A DNA stretch of 64,000 bases from contig NZ_JAAXCV010000028.1 of NCBI RefSeq assembly GCF_012911895.1, positions 1-64,000 of the forward strand. The letters run 5' to 3'. Numbering within the stretch: the stretch's first letter is position 1; each line of letters begins with the position of its first letter. Of this stretch, positions 52,995 through 63,009 are shown piece after piece. The translations under genes were made by a program, and so were the position numbers. Origin of the DNA: Bacillus sp. RO3. Its GTDB lineage: Bacteria; Bacillota; Bacilli; Bacillales; Bacillaceae_B. The notes below the pieces were generated by a model that saw only the letters and a program-made list of their open reading frames with translations, was not told the DNA's origin and did no database searches.

Positions 52995-53102
52995 AAAAGT
53001 ACATAGGGTAGTATACAGGATGAATGAACAATTGTAAATCGATCAGAACGTTTCCTCACAATAATGGACTGCCACCTGGGTGAACAGTCCATTTTAAAGA
53101 TA

Positions 53103-53984
53103 TCAATGAATCGCCGATTTAAATCTTGCCCCTTTTGTCTCCTGCGTACTCATGATTGTGATAAAGGCGTTAGGGTCCACATCGGAAACAATCGATTTTA
53201 GCTTCGTGACTTCAAGTCTCGTGACTACGACATAAATGACCTCTTTATCATTATCTGTATATCCCCCGCGTCCTTTTAACATGGTCGTGCCCCTCCCCAA
53301 CCTTTGTAAGATTGCGTCAGACACATCCAGATAATGATCAGACACGATGATTACCGCCTTTGTTTCGTCCATACCTTGTATGACCGTGTCAATTGTTTTA
53401 AACGCGATATAGTAAGTCATAACAGAATACATGGCTTCCTCAATACCAAACACAAACGCAGCCCATCCGAATATAAAGATGTTCATGAACATCACAAATT
53501 CCCCTACAGAGAATGGAAGCCTCTTGGTGAGGAGAATTCCAAGAATTTCAGTACCATCGAGGGATCCGCCGTGCCTGATGACAAGGCCGACCCCCACTCC
53601 AAGAATCAGCCCTCCGAATACGGTCGCTAATATTTTTTCCGTTACAAACGGATCGATATCATGAAGAAGGCTTTCAATTATAGCCAGGGCAACAATGGCA
53701 AATAAAGAAGAAACCACAAATGTTTTTCCGATTTGTTTATAGCCTGAATACATAAATGGAAGATTCAACAAAACTAAAAGCGTAGAAAAATTTAAAAATG
53801 GAATGGTATCAGAAATCAGAAAGTTCAAGATCAGTGAGATACCAATGATCCCTCCGTCGATGATATTATTCGGAACAAGGAACAACTCGATGGATACGGC
53901 AGCCAATGCTGCACCTATTGAAATAAAGATCAAACGATAAATAAAATGAAGAGGACTTTCTTTCTTATGTACTCTTTGATTCAT
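53103..53984 (-). CDS. yqfU: YqfU, YitT-family membrane protein
   Basis: The 293-aa protein has six membrane helices and a C-terminal DUF2179 domain of ~80 residues ([19 protein letters not shown], then [14 protein letters not shown] and [15 protein letters not shown]). This is the YitT layout. The internal [14 protein letters not shown] motif is conserved. Start choice is uncertain: 53984 (ATG), 53990 (TTG) or 53996 (ATG) are all close to AAAGGA. The function is unknown. The order zur-yqfU-yqfT-nfo is that of B. subtilis, here with znuCB inserted. Confidence 0.87.
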   Translation of the reverse strand: MNQRVHKKESPLHFIYRLIFISIGAALAAVSIELFLVPNNIIDGGIIGISLILNFLISDTIPFLNFSTLLVLLNLPFMYSGYKQIGKTFVVSSLFAIVALAIIESLLHDIDPFVTEKILATVFGGLILGVGVGLVIRHGGSLDGTEILGILLTKRLPFSVGEFVMFMNIFIFGWAAFVFGIEEAMYSVMTYYIAFKTIDTVIQGMDETKAVIIVSDHYLDVSDAILQRLGRGTTMLKGRGGYTDNDKEVIYVVVTRLEVTKLKSIVSDVDPNAFITIMSTQETKGARFKSAIH

Positions 53985-54184
53985 ACTCAATCCCATTCCT
54001 TTCACTTTATTTTTTTGAATGATATTCTAACCTGCCACTCTCTCCAGCTTAAAAACCGGGTGATATACTGGAAGCTTTATAGGTTTCCCGGTGATAAAGC
54101 AGTAAAGAGTTCTATAAGTTTTTATCATAAAAATGTCACGATCTGATTGAGAGTTACATATGTATCAGTTGAGGAGTGATAAAG

Positions 54185-54439
54185 ATGAAGTTATTACAAA
54201 ATGTGATCAATCACAAAATCAACAATATCACAAATGAAGAATTATTTAAGTATGCAAAACAATATAACATTTCATTAACGTCCCAGCAGGCAACAAGCAT
54301 AGTGTCGACCGTTAAAGGAAAGAACATCAATATATTTGATGATGGCCAGCGGAGCAGGTTGGTGAAAAAATTAGCCAGGCTGATCGGACCTGCAAAGGCA
54401 AAGGAAATCAATCAACTTTTCTTGCAACTTATCAGATAG
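54185..54439 (+). CDS. yqfT: YqfT, DUF2624 protein, 84 aa
   Basis: A small all-alpha basic protein starting MKLLQNVINHKINNITNEEL with a helical core (YNISLTSQQATSIVSTVKGK, then LVKKLARLIGPAKAKE). It matches DUF2624/YqfT, found only in Bacillaceae. GAGGAGTG lies before the ATG at 54185. Function is unknown. A GAGGAGG...CCTCCTC hairpin (54448-54484) follows, without a strong T-run. Confidence 0.84.
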   Translation: MKLLQNVINHKINNITNEELFKYAKQYNISLTSQQATSIVSTVKGKNINIFDDGQRSRLVKKLARLIGPAKAKEINQLFLQLIR

Positions 54440-54490
54440 GAAAGAAAGAGGAGGCGACCTCACATCTTGAGGGATGACCTCCTCCACCCA

Positions 54491-55384
54491 TTACTGATTT
54501 AAAATTTTGGTTAAAACATCTTCATCAAAGGTTTGATTACGAAGCATGTCAATTTCGAATTTATAAGGAGGTTTCTTATTCTTCTTATCTTCCCCTACAT
54601 AAGGAGTTTCCAAGATCTTAGGGACCTCCTGCAGCTGTGGATGATGCACGATATAGTTTAATGCTTTAAAACCAATATGACCGAATCCTAGATTCTCGTG
54701 CCTGTCCTTTCCAGCTCCCCGTTCATTCTTACTATCATTGATGTGGAGAACCTTTAATCGATCAATCCCTACGATTTTATCGAACTCCTCCAATACTCCA
54801 TCAAAGTCTTCCACAATATTGTATCCTGCATCGTGGGTATGACAAGTATCGAAGCAAACTGACAGGCGGTCATTCAGCTCTACACCATTGATGATCTGAG
54901 CTAATTCCTCAAAGGACCTTCCACATTCTGATCCCTTCCCTGCCATGGTCTCCAATGCTATTTGGACTTTATGATCTTTGGTTAATACCTCATTCAGCCC
55001 TTCAATGATCTTCTCGATGCCTTTATCTGCACCTGCCCCTACGTGTGCCCCTGGGTGCAGGACGATTTGTCCTGCTCCAAGAGCTTCCGTCCGCTCCATT
55101 TCCGAGCGAAGGAAATTGACTCCCAATTCGAAGGTAGCAGGGTTCGTTGTATTACCAATATTGATGATATAGGGGGCATGCACGATGATGTCCTCTATGC
55201 CATTTTCTTTCATGTGAAGAAGACCCGCTTCAATGTTTAAGTCTTCGATTTTTTTCCTTCTTGTATTTTGGGGTGCGCCTGTATAGATCATAAACGTATT
55301 AGCCCCATAGGATACGGCTTCTTCACTTGAAGCCAATAACATCTTTTTACCACTCATGGAAACATGGGATCCAATTTTAACCAT
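54491..55384 (-). CDS. nfo: Nfo, endonuclease IV
   Basis: The 297-aa AP endonuclease has the TIM-barrel zinc motifs [29 protein letters not shown] and [24 protein letters not shown], with ILETPY near the end. It cleaves DNA at abasic sites during base-excision repair and, in B. subtilis, protects spores. The ATG at 55384 follows AGGAG, at the usual family start [10 protein letters not shown]. Confidence 0.95.
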   Translation of the reverse strand: MVKIGSHVSMSGKKMLLASSEEAVSYGANTFMIYTGAPQNTRRKKIEDLNIEAGLLHMKENGIEDIIVHAPYIINIGNTTNPATFELGVNFLRSEMERTEALGAGQIVLHPGAHVGAGADKGIEKIIEGLNEVLTKDHKVQIALETMAGKGSECGRSFEELAQIINGVELNDRLSVCFDTCHTHDAGYNIVEDFDGVLEEFDKIVGIDRLKVLHINDSKNERGAGKDRHENLGFGHIGFKALNYIVHHPQLQEVPKILETPYVGEDKKNKKPPYKFEIDMLRNQTFDEDVLTKILNQ

Positions 55385-55453
55385 TCTTCTCAACTCCTAA
55401 GAAAATCTCTGTCTATTGTATCGAATGTGTACAAATGAATCACGTGCAAACAC

Positions 55454-56761
55454 TTATTTGTTCCTATTTTTGATTCTTCTTTCCCGCTTCTTGATTTGAT
55501 CCATTTTGTATTTCATTTTCTTTTTATACCCTGGTTTGACCGCTTTTGGTTTACGGACCATGGACTTCGCCTTTTCATCGATTTCATCAACATTCGATTT
55601 CTGGCGCTTCTTACGCTTGTTCAGGGCAGGGAGATCAGACCATTCCCCTCTTTTAATGTCGCGGTGGAAAAAGCTGATTCCCAGCTTCTCCAAGCGATTC
55701 AATGCATCTTCATCAGATGGTGTATAAATGGTGAAGGCAATACCGCTATTCCCGGCACGAGCCGTACGCCCTGACCGGTGAACATAGAAATCAAGATCTT
55801 GAGGCAGTTCAAAGTTGATAACATGACTTACACCTTCAATATCGATCCCTCTTGCTGCTAAATCAGTCGCCACGATGTACTGATATTCCAGATTTCTGAT
55901 TTGTTTCATCATTTTCTTACGTTCACGCGGAGATAGGTCTCCATGAATGCGGCCAACCTTTAACCCTTTAGCAAGCAGTGCATCTGCCACTTCATCCGCT
56001 TTTTGTTTCGTATTGGTGAATACGATTCCTAAATAGGGATTGATATCGACTAAAATATTGTATAGAAGATTGATTTTATCCCGGCTCTTCAGAGGAACAA
56101 TCACGTGTTCAATGTTCTTTGCGGATAGCTGCTCCGGCTCCACATGCGCATATTGTGGATTTTCCATATATTTCTTCAAGAAAGGCTTAAGCTTCTCTGG
56201 AATTGTCGCAGAGAATACAAGCATTTGCAGTTTCTCGGGCATCTTCGCGGCAATTTGATCCACATCTTCAATGAATCCCATATCCAGCATAAGATCTGCT
56301 TCATCGATGACCAACAGTCCGGCTGTATGAACAAATAAAGCCTGGTCTTTCACTAAATCATTGATTCGTCCAGGAGTTCCGACGACGATATGAGGCTGAT
56401 TTTTCAATTTTTCAATCGTTCTCTGCTTGTCCGTACCTCCAATAAAGCAACGGGAAACGATCTCACTATTTTTAGTGATCTTTAAGACTTCTTGATAAAT
56501 CTGTTGAGCAAGCTCCCTTGTAGGTGCAGTGATCACGGCCTGTACCTGATCTGAGTCCGCACTCACCTTTTCAATTGCCGGCAACAGATATGAATGGGTT
56601 TTTCCCGTTCCGGTCTGAGATTGTCCTATGGCACTTTGCCCTTTTAAAATCAAAGGAATCATCTTCTTCTGGATTTCTGTTGGTTCGTAGAATCCCAGTT
56701 CTTCAACAGCTTCATTAATGAAGGACTGGAATCCGTATTGCAGGAATAAATTCTTTTTCAT
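55454..56761 (-). CDS. cshB: CshB, DEAD-box RNA helicase
   Basis: The 435-aa helicase has motif Q, Walker A (SQTGTGKTH), PTRELAQQ, TPGRI, DEAD (VIDEADLM), SAT (FSATIP) and the C-terminal RecA-like domain with VATDLAARGID and HRSGRTARAG. The tail is Lys/Arg-rich. CshB unwinds RNA duplexes and helps growth in the cold, with cold-shock proteins. The ATG at 56761 follows AGGAG. Neighbours nfo and yqfQ match B. subtilis. Confidence 0.94.
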   Translation of the reverse strand: MKKNLFLQYGFQSFINEAVEELGFYEPTEIQKKMIPLILKGQSAIGQSQTGTGKTHSYLLPAIEKVSADSDQVQAVITAPTRELAQQIYQEVLKITKNSEIVSRCFIGGTDKQRTIEKLKNQPHIVVGTPGRINDLVKDQALFVHTAGLLVIDEADLMLDMGFIEDVDQIAAKMPEKLQMLVFSATIPEKLKPFLKKYMENPQYAHVEPEQLSAKNIEHVIVPLKSRDKINLLYNILVDINPYLGIVFTNTKQKADEVADALLAKGLKVGRIHGDLSPRERKKMMKQIRNLEYQYIVATDLAARGIDIEGVSHVINFELPQDLDFYVHRSGRTARAGNSGIAFTIYTPSDEDALNRLEKLGISFFHRDIKRGEWSDLPALNKRKKRQKSNVDEIDEKAKSMVRKPKAVKPGYKKKMKYKMDQIKKRERRIKNRNK

Positions 56762-56770
56762 TCTTTGCAT

Positions 56771-57168
56771 CTCCTTTTATCAAAATATCCTTTTATTTAC
56801 GCTGTCATGGGGATGAATACCATGTCGAACACATCATCACCACAAATCTATATAAAAATTACGGAACTTTATGTAGTGATATTTCATAACATAACAGTTT
56901 AGTAAGCGTCATATTTAAAGAACATCTAACCATTATAATATTTTTTTGATAAAACATCTAGTTCATACTTATTTTAATCGGCTCATTTCATAAACTTTGT
57001 TGGTAGACGTCAGATAAAGGCAGAGGTTATTTTCCAATGCAGGAGGCTATTAACAATTCTTTATGAGAATTTCACCTTCATTTGAGATGATATTGTATCA
57101 ATACCCTTTTTCCTGCTGTTGCATACTCTATAGTGACGCTAAATTTATTCGAATGAAAGGGGGCTGTC
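56771..57168. other. Divergent region cshB-yqfQ
   Basis: About 400 bp, AT-rich. The left half should hold the cshB promoter and a long cold-shock-type leader is possible, but no cold box was identified. The right part holds a sigma-E/K-like promoter for yqfQ. No gene is seen. Confidence 0.5.
57101..57130 (+). promoter_or_regulatory. Sigma-E/K-like promoter of yqfQ
   Basis: ATA (57101-57103), an 18-bp spacer and CATACTCTA (57122-57130) fit the CATA-N3-TA -10 of sigma-K and the ATA-N16-18-CATA spacing of sigma-E. It lies about 40 bp before the ATG. Confidence 0.45.
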
Positions 57169-57888
57169 ATGATGTCACCCAGAAGAATGAGAAACCAGGA
57201 TATGAGAAATCCTTTCGGGATGAGACAACAAAGGGGCATGAATGGGTTTGGAATGCAACAATCTGGAGGAAATAACTTTGGATTCGGACAAAGACAACCA
57301 CCACCGTTTCAATTTGGGGGACAAAGCCAGAATCAGGGGTTCAAATTGGGAATGAATCAAAGGGGAAGAAACAGGGGACCAGGAAAAGGCGGATTATTAG
57401 CTAAGCTTCTTAAAAAAGGGGATAATCAAAAACCCGCAGGAGGATTATTAGAGCAGTTCTCCAGGGGTGATTCTCCCCAAGGGACAGGGGGACTTGAGCG
57501 GTCACCCCAGGCAGCCGGCGGAATACTCCAAAGCTTGATGAACCCGGGGAACCTGAATTCCTTTCTATCCAACACGCAGCAAGTGCTTCAGTCAGCTCAA
57601 CAACTTGGACCAATGTTCCAACAATACGGTCCTATGGTCAAGAACATCCCAGCACTCTGGAAGCTTTATCGGGGTTTAAAAGATATGCCCGACGAAACCT
57701 CCCCTTCTGATCAAGATGTCCAAAGTGAAGAAAAAGAAGAAGATATGGAAATTCCTGAAATCAAGTCAACGGCTAAGAAGAAAAAGAAGAAAAAAAAGAA
57801 GGCAGAAGTCTCAGATAACGGTGATCCGGTGGTTGCAGCTGAAACTAAAAAGCATGAATCACAATCAAAACCAAAACTGTATATCTAA
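57169..57888 (+). CDS. yqfQ: YqfQ (VrrA-like) low-complexity protein, 239 aa
   Basis: Residues 1-70 are rich in Arg, Met, Asn, Gln and Gly (RNPFGMRQQRGMNGFGMQQS and so on). The core at 70-185 is the YqfQ domain (GGLLAKLLKKG, GGILQSLMNPGNLNSFLSNT, QYGPMVKNIPALWKLYRGL). The tail is acidic, then carries a run of nine Lys. This matches the YqfQ/VrrA family, which in B. anthracis contains a variable repeat. A sigma-E/K-like promoter suggests a spore-coat or inner-coat role (inference). ATG at 57169 or 57172 after AAAGGGGG. Confidence 0.85.
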   Translation: MMSPRRMRNQDMRNPFGMRQQRGMNGFGMQQSGGNNFGFGQRQPPPFQFGGQSQNQGFKLGMNQRGRNRGPGKGGLLAKLLKKGDNQKPAGGLLEQFSRGDSPQGTGGLERSPQAAGGILQSLMNPGNLNSFLSNTQQVLQSAQQLGPMFQQYGPMVKNIPALWKLYRGLKDMPDETSPSDQDVQSEEKEEDMEIPEIKSTAKKKKKKKKKAEVSDNGDPVVAAETKKHESQSKPKLYI

Positions 57889-58154
57889 AGCCCAGATCCC
57901 TAACAGTACTGAATGACCTGTCAGGGATTTCTTTCTGCCTTTCTTAAAGAAAGGAGCAGATACATTCACCTCCAATAGACGGTCATCCGCCCCTCTGATC
58001 AACTTCTTGGCTTACGATATCGGATAAAATCCATAGCTTCTCTTCAGGTATGAAGGGGGGAAAGATTCTTATTTATGCCGTTCTCTTTGTCATGAAGGCC
58101 GTTCTCCTTTATAATGAATACAAAACCTTTTCTCATGTAGGAGGATATTCATAG
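57889..58154. other. Intergenic region yqfQ-ispH
   Basis: It holds weak hairpins after yqfQ (CCCTAACA...TGTCAGGG, 57897-57928, and CTTTCTT/AGAAAG, near 57942-57955) and the ispH promoter. No gene is seen. Confidence 0.45.
58087..58115 (+). promoter_or_regulatory. ispH promoter (sigma-A)
   Basis: TTGTCA (58087-58092), a 17-bp spacer and TATAAT (58110-58115) lie 40 bp before the ispH ATG. Confidence 0.82.
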
Positions 58155-59111
58155 ATGGAAATTATTAAGATCACTCCGAGGGGCTACTGTTATGGTGTGG
58201 TAGATGCCATGGTCATTGCCAGGAATGCTGCATTAGACAAATCGCTTCCTCGTCCAATTTATATTTTAGGCATGATTGTACACAACAAACATGTGACTGA
58301 CGCTTTTGAAGAAGATGGAATCATCACTCTAGATGGCAGCAACCGGAAAGAAATCATCGAGCAGGTCCATGAAGGGACCGTCATTTTCACTGCTCACGGC
58401 GTTTCTCCCGAAGTGAAAGAAATAGCCAAACAAAAAGGGCTTGTCACACTCGATGCCACATGCCCAGACGTCACGAAAACCCATGACCTTATCCGTGCAA
58501 AAGAAGCAGAGGGCTATGACGTGATCTATATCGGGAAAAAGGGACATCCTGAGCCTGAAGGAGCCGTAGGTGTGGCACCTGAAATCGTGCATCTTGTTGA
58601 AACAGCAGAAGATGTTGAGAAGCTTTCGATTGAAAACGATAAAATCATCGTAACAAACCAAACGACCATGAGCCAATGGGATGTACTCGATACGATGGAC
58701 AAAGTTAAGGAAATGTATCCCCATGTAGAGCTTCACAAAGAAATCTGCCTGGCTACCCAGGTTCGTCAAGAAGCGGTGGCCGAACAAGCTGGAGATGCAG
58801 ATGTTCTCATCGTCGTTGGAGATCCAAAGAGCAATAACTCCAACCGGCTTGCACAAGTATCCAAGGACATCGCAGGTACGCCTGCACATCGTATTTCTGA
58901 CATCAGCGAATTGGATATTGAATGGATCAAAGATGCCACCATCGTAGCCGTAACAGCCGGTGCCTCGACACCGACACCGATCGTAAAAGAAGTGATCAAA
59001 TTCCTGGAGGCATTTGATCCAAATGATGAGTCTACCTGGGTAAGAGAGCGTAATGTTCCATTGAATAAAATTCTCCCAAAAGTCAGGAAAGCAAAGATGG
59101 GAACAAAATAA
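58155..59111 (+). CDS. ispH: IspH, HMBPP reductase
   Basis: The 318-aa enzyme is the last in the MEP pathway, converting HMBPP to IPP and DMAPP. The three cysteines of the [4Fe-4S] cluster are at Cys12 (GYCYGVV), about 96 (DATCPDVTK) and about 196 ([10 protein letters not shown]). Catalytic segments are [25 protein letters not shown] and TAGASTPTP. The ATG at 58155 lies behind AGGAGG. Order yqfQ-ispH-yqfO matches B. subtilis. Confidence 0.96.
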   Translation: MEIIKITPRGYCYGVVDAMVIARNAALDKSLPRPIYILGMIVHNKHVTDAFEEDGIITLDGSNRKEIIEQVHEGTVIFTAHGVSPEVKEIAKQKGLVTLDATCPDVTKTHDLIRAKEAEGYDVIYIGKKGHPEPEGAVGVAPEIVHLVETAEDVEKLSIENDKIIVTNQTTMSQWDVLDTMDKVKEMYPHVELHKEICLATQVRQEAVAEQAGDADVLIVVGDPKSNNSNRLAQVSKDIAGTPAHRISDISELDIEWIKDATIVAVTAGASTPTPIVKEVIKFLEAFDPNDESTWVRERNVPLNKILPKVRKAKMGTK

Positions 59112-59118
59112 CGATAGT

Positions 59119-59157
59119 GAAAGCCCCCTTGGTATTTACAAGGGGGCTTTCATTTTT
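59119..59157. terminator. Bidirectional terminator between ispH and yqfO
   Basis: GAAAGCCCCCTTG/CAAGGGGGCTTTC with T-runs lies between convergent genes and touches the yqfO stop. Confidence 0.9.
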
Positions 59158-60274
59158 ACATATACGTAAATGGATTTGTGTCTGATTTAGACGCGAAAAT
59201 ATTGACGATGTACCCTTTTTCAGAACATTTCTTGGCGAGGTAACCAGCCACTCCATCTTTCATGACTTTTTCGATATGATGGCCTGCATCTACAACATTC
59301 AGCCCCATCATCATGGCATCGTGTGCAGTGTGGTAATAGATATCGCCTGAGACAAAGACATCTGCACCCTGTCTCTTCGCCTTCCCGATAAACTTATTTC
59401 CGTCTCCTCCGAGAATCGCTACTTTACTGACCCTGGCTTCCTCATCTCCAATGACTCTGATCCCGTCCATCCCAAACGTTTCTTTCACGAATAAAGCAAA
59501 TTCCTTCAGGCTCATGTCCTTTTGTAATTTCCCTATCCGTCCTAACCCTAAGGCAGGAGATTCATTTTTAAGGGAATAGATATCAAAGGCAACCTCTTCA
59601 TAAGGATGATGGGAAAACATCGCTTTCAATACTTTTTTCTCTATTGAAAGAGGATACACCGTTTCTATCTTCTCTTCTTCCACTTCTTCCATGCTCCCCT
59701 GCCTTCCAATATGGGGATTTGCACCTTCTCCTGGAAGAAATCTCCCCTGCCCTTCGGTTGAGAAGGTGCAATGAGAATAATCCCCTATACTTCCGGCTCC
59801 TGCATTGCCCAGGGCTTCCCGAAGCCGCCCTGCATCTTCTTTTGGCACGTACACTACTAACTTACGCAGCTCTTCACGATAGGTGGGAACAAGAACTGAC
59901 GTATCTTTCAAGTTCAGCCTGTCTGACAGGAGGTCGTTCACTCCCCCTTGGGCTACATCTAGATTCGTATGAGCCGCATATACGGCTATATCATGTTTGA
60001 TTAATTTCTCAATCATGCGTCCCTGATACGTGTCTGTATGCAAAGCCTTTAATGGTCGAAAAAGAGGTGGATGGTGAGCAATGATTAACTTCACATTGTT
60101 TTTAATGGCTTCATCCACTACATTCTCCAATACATCAAGGGTGATCATCACATTTTCGACTTTTTCATTCAGCTTACCGATCTGAAGACCGATGGGATCT
60201 CCTTCTTCTGCTAAATGTTTGGGTGAAAATTGCTCAAACAGTTGAATGATCTCATGACCGTTTACAGTCTTCAC
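59156..60274 (-). CDS. yqfO: YqfO, Nif3-like dinuclear metal protein
   Basis: The 372-aa protein has two Nif3/DUF34 halves (about 1-130 and 235-372) with metal ligands AHHPPLFRPLK, AHTNLDVAQGG and AGHHIEKVMKDG, and an inserted PII-like (CutA1-type) domain (about 130-230). In B. subtilis YqfO is linked to GTP cyclohydrolase-related nicotinate or metal handling. Its substrate is not settled. The GTG start at 60274 overlaps the trmK stop as GTGA behind AGGAGG, so both are co-translated. Confidence 0.92.
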   Translation of the reverse strand: MKTVNGHEIIQLFEQFSPKHLAEEGDPIGLQIGKLNEKVENVMITLDVLENVVDEAIKNNVKLIIAHHPPLFRPLKALHTDTYQGRMIEKLIKHDIAVYAAHTNLDVAQGGVNDLLSDRLNLKDTSVLVPTYREELRKLVVYVPKEDAGRLREALGNAGAGSIGDYSHCTFSTEGQGRFLPGEGANPHIGRQGSMEEVEEEKIETVYPLSIEKKVLKAMFSHHPYEEVAFDIYSLKNESPALGLGRIGKLQKDMSLKEFALFVKETFGMDGIRVIGDEEARVSKVAILGGDGNKFIGKAKRQGADVFVSGDIYYHTAHDAMMMGLNVVDAGHHIEKVMKDGVAGYLAKKCSEKGYIVNIFASKSDTNPFTYM

Positions 60275-60981
60275 GGGTTCAGAACCTCCTCCACCATTTT
60301 GATTTTCTCAATAAGTTCACGTTTTCGTTCTTCCAGGGCACCTGTTTTTTCTGCCTTTTCCATATTTCCAAGGATATTCTTCCATTGCTTAAGCTCCCGA
60401 TTCCATTTTTTTATAAATGGGGCTTTCCTCTCTTTCATCAAAAAAGGACCAAGCAGTAACTCTTTTTCAAGCTCTTCTGAGTAATGGAGTTTAGGATTCC
60501 CTTTTTCAGCGACCAGTATTTCATATATCTTATCATCTTCTTCAAGGATTTCTTCCCCGATTAAGTCCCAATCGTTATCCATCAGCCAGCTTCGAATGGA
60601 AATGGCACTTATATTCGGCTGCAGAATTAACCTCGGGTGATTGGTCAGCTTTGTTTTTCCTGCCTCTAAGATGGAAGCAATCAAGGCGCCCCCCATACCG
60701 GCTATCGTGATACAATCCACTTCCCCTGGAGCTATCACCTCGAGGCCATTGCCAAACCTTACTTCTACCTCTCGGGTCAATTCAGCATCTTCAACCTGCT
60801 TCTTGGCAGAAAGGAAGGGACCTTCCACTACTTCTCCCGCAATGGCAGAGGACGCAATGCCTTTATTGACTGCATAGCATGGCAGATAGGCATGATCAGA
60901 ACCGATATCAGCGATTTTAGAATGTTCAGGTATGTAAGACACAACTGTTTCGAGTCGTTTTGATAATTGTTGTATATTCAT
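60271..60981 (-). CDS. trmK: TrmK, tRNA (adenine-N1) methyltransferase
   Basis: The 236-aa protein has a Rossmann SAM fold with IADIGSDHAYLP as motif I, FGNGLEVI and the active NIAGMGG-like TIAGMGGAL, plus a helical C-terminal domain. It methylates N1 of adenine 22 in several tRNAs. The start at 60981 (MNIQQLSKRL) matches the family, rather than the frame start at 61017. It is coupled to yqfO. Confidence 0.92.
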   Translation of the reverse strand: MNIQQLSKRLETVVSYIPEHSKIADIGSDHAYLPCYAVNKGIASSAIAGEVVEGPFLSAKKQVEDAELTREVEVRFGNGLEVIAPGEVDCITIAGMGGALIASILEAGKTKLTNHPRLILQPNISAISIRSWLMDNDWDLIGEEILEEDDKIYEILVAEKGNPKLHYSEELEKELLLGPFLMKERKAPFIKKWNRELKQWKNILGNMEKAEKTGALEERKRELIEKIKMVEEVLNP

Positions 60982-61050
60982 GTATTCACCTTTAATCATT
61001 ATTATTGGGTCAAGCATGTACGATAATCATTCTAACCAACTTTTCTCTAT

Positions 61051-61088
61051 AAAAAAAGTCCTTTGCCTAAAAGACAAAGAACCTTTTT
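61051..61088 (-). terminator. Terminator of cccA
   Basis: AAGTCCTTTG and CAAAGAACCTT form an imperfect stem with a seven-base T-run on the minus strand, about 10 bp after the cccA stop. Confidence 0.75.
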
Positions 61089-61098
61089 CGAACATTCA

Positions 61099-61470
61099 TT
61101 ATTTAAGTGATTTGATCCAGTCTGCCATAGCATCAAGATTTTCATCTGCTACCAGACCACCAGGCATGATCCCTTTACCGTTTTTAAGAGTGTCCTTGAT
61201 CTCATCTTTAGAAAGCTTTGTTCCTTTAAGAGCAGGACCGGCGCCTCCCTCATAGTTTCCACCATGACAAGATAGACAAGATTCTTTGTACTTAGCTTCC
61301 GGATCGAATTCTCCGCTGGAAGCTTGTTCACCTTCTTTACCTTCCATTTCCCCGTGGCCTTCTTCTTTCGCTTTTTCGTCAGCGTTGTTAAGACCCTCCA
61401 AAGATAAGAAGAAAACAAGACCAATTCCAAGGGCCATGATAAGTACAAATGGAATAATTGGATTACGATT
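61099..61470 (-). CDS. cccA: CccA, cytochrome c-550
   Basis: The 123-aa protein has a membrane anchor (IIPFVLIMALGIGLVFFL), an acidic/Gly spacer and one c-type cytochrome domain. The heme motif is CLSCH, and the Met ligand is in GIMPGGL. It transfers electrons on the outer side of the membrane. The ATG at 61470 (MNRNPII) follows GGGAGG. In B. subtilis cccA adjoins sigA. Here two genes intervene. Confidence 0.93.
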   Translation of the reverse strand, partial: NRNPIIPFVLIMALGIGLVFFLSLEGLNNADEKAKEEGHGEMEGKEGEQASSGEFDPEAKYKESCLSCHGGNYEGGAGPALKGTKLSKDEIKDTLKNGKGIMPGGLVADENLDAMADWIKSLK

Positions 61471-61640
61471 CATGTTTTTAACCTCCCTTATGTACAACAT
61501 CCAAAAAATAATGCTCTTTTCAACACTTTATATTTTACTGTAAAAAACGACAAAGTAAAAGTACTATCAATTAATTTTTCCATCTTTCTCATAAATTAGA
61601 CACATTTCCTGTTGAAAATGATCCATTTGGATGTAAAGGT

Positions 61641-61684
61641 AAAGAGCCCTACTCCCCTCTTGGGGACGAATAGAGCTCTTTTAG
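61641..61684 (-). terminator. Possible terminator of the acyl-CoA dehydrogenase gene
   Basis: AAAGAGC...GCTCTTT outer stem and CCCC/GGGG inner stem follow the stop codon. The T-run on the minus strand is short. Confidence 0.55.
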
Positions 61685-61704
61685 GTCTTTTTGTATCGCC
61701 AACT

Positions 61705-62847
61705 TTACTGACACCCAATAAGTCTTGAAATGACCATCCTTTGGACTTCTGAAGTCCCCTCTCCGATTTCCAGAAGCTTTGCATCCCTTAAGTATCTTTC
61801 AACATGATATTCTTTCATGTACCCGTATCCGCCATGAATCTGAATCGCTTCATCCGCGACTTCCATGCTAATTTCAGATGCATAGAGCTTGCACATGGAG
61901 GCTTCTTTGGAAAATGCCCTGCCTTGATCCTTCAACCACGCTGCTTTATGGACCATATTCCTTGCGAGTTCAATCTTCATCGCCATATCAGCGAGTTTGA
62001 ATTGAGTAACCTGAAATTGTGATAAGGTTTTGCCAAATTGCTTTCTTTCTTTCGAATACTGCAGTGCTTTCTCATATGCAGCCTGGGCAACACCGACAGC
62101 CATGGCCCCGATACCGATCCTGCCTCCGTCCAGGGTAACCAGGAACTGCTTGAATCCTTCCCCTTGCTTCCCTAAGAGATTTTCTTTTGGAACTTCTACA
62201 TCTTCAAGAACCAACTCAGTCGTATTGGATGAATGAAGTCCCATCTTTTCATAATTATCGATTACCGAAAAGCCTTTGGCACTGGTTGGAACGATGATTG
62301 CGCTGATTTCTTTATTTCCATTGTTTCTCCCCGTAATAGCGGTCAAGGCCAGATGGTTGGCATAACTGGCATTGGTTATATAACACTTATTTCCGTTGAT
62401 GACCCATTTATCACCCTTGTCTTCAGCTGTGGTCTGGGTTCCACCTGCATCGGAACCTGCATTGGGCTCAGTCAGACCGAAAGCACCGAATGATTCCCCT
62501 GTACAGATGGGGGTCAAGTACTCCTCTTTTTGTTCATGAGTACCAAATAGGTTGATGGGCGCTCCTCCCAGTGAGATATGAGCAGAGTACGTAATACCGG
62601 TTGAAGCACAGGCACGGCTAAGCTCTTCGGTGACGATGGCGAAGCTGACCGTATCGGCACCTGCCCCTCCATATTCCTCGGGAAACGGAAGCCCCATCAT
62701 TCCCAGGTCTGAAAGCTTCTTAAAAATTTCTTTTGGGAATTCCTTTGAACGGTCACGGTCTAAAGCTCCAGGAGCCACCTCTTCATCAGCAAATTCCCTG
62801 ATTGTCTTTTTTATCATTGCCTGTTCTTGTGTTAAGTCGAAATTCAT
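61705..62847 (-). CDS. Acyl-CoA dehydrogenase, 380 aa
   Basis: A full-length flavoprotein of the short/medium-chain acyl-CoA dehydrogenase family. It has the FAD/substrate motif FGLTEPNAGSDAGG, the VEVPKENLLG strand, QIHGGYGYMKEYHVERYLRD and the catalytic Glu in IGEGTSE. It makes the first oxidation of fatty-acid or branched-chain acyl-CoA and passes electrons to ETF. The chain length is not fixed by the sequence. It lies between the membrane protein gene and cccA, in contrast to B. subtilis. Confidence 0.93.
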   Translation of the reverse strand: MNFDLTQEQAMIKKTIREFADEEVAPGALDRDRSKEFPKEIFKKLSDLGMMGLPFPEEYGGAGADTVSFAIVTEELSRACASTGITYSAHISLGGAPINLFGTHEQKEEYLTPICTGESFGAFGLTEPNAGSDAGGTQTTAEDKGDKWVINGNKCYITNASYANHLALTAITGRNNGNKEISAIIVPTSAKGFSVIDNYEKMGLHSSNTTELVLEDVEVPKENLLGKQGEGFKQFLVTLDGGRIGIGAMAVGVAQAAYEKALQYSKERKQFGKTLSQFQVTQFKLADMAMKIELARNMVHKAAWLKDQGRAFSKEASMCKLYASEISMEVADEAIQIHGGYGYMKEYHVERYLRDAKLLEIGEGTSEVQRMVISRLIGCQ

Positions 62848-63009
62848 CCTTATCCCCCTTGTTTAACTTGATGACTGAAAGCCTTGTCTCCGTCTCCATA
62901 ATAGCGCTTTCAAACATTGTCAGCGCACGTTGTGAATGCGCTCTCATCCTTATTATAAGAGGTGATGGTGAATTTTCTCAACTTTAAAAAACTTTTAAAT
63001 TTTCAGAAG

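Noticed and set aside
58329-58889. 186-codon frame antisense to ispH
   Set aside because: A shadow of a strongly conserved enzyme gene, with no start signal.
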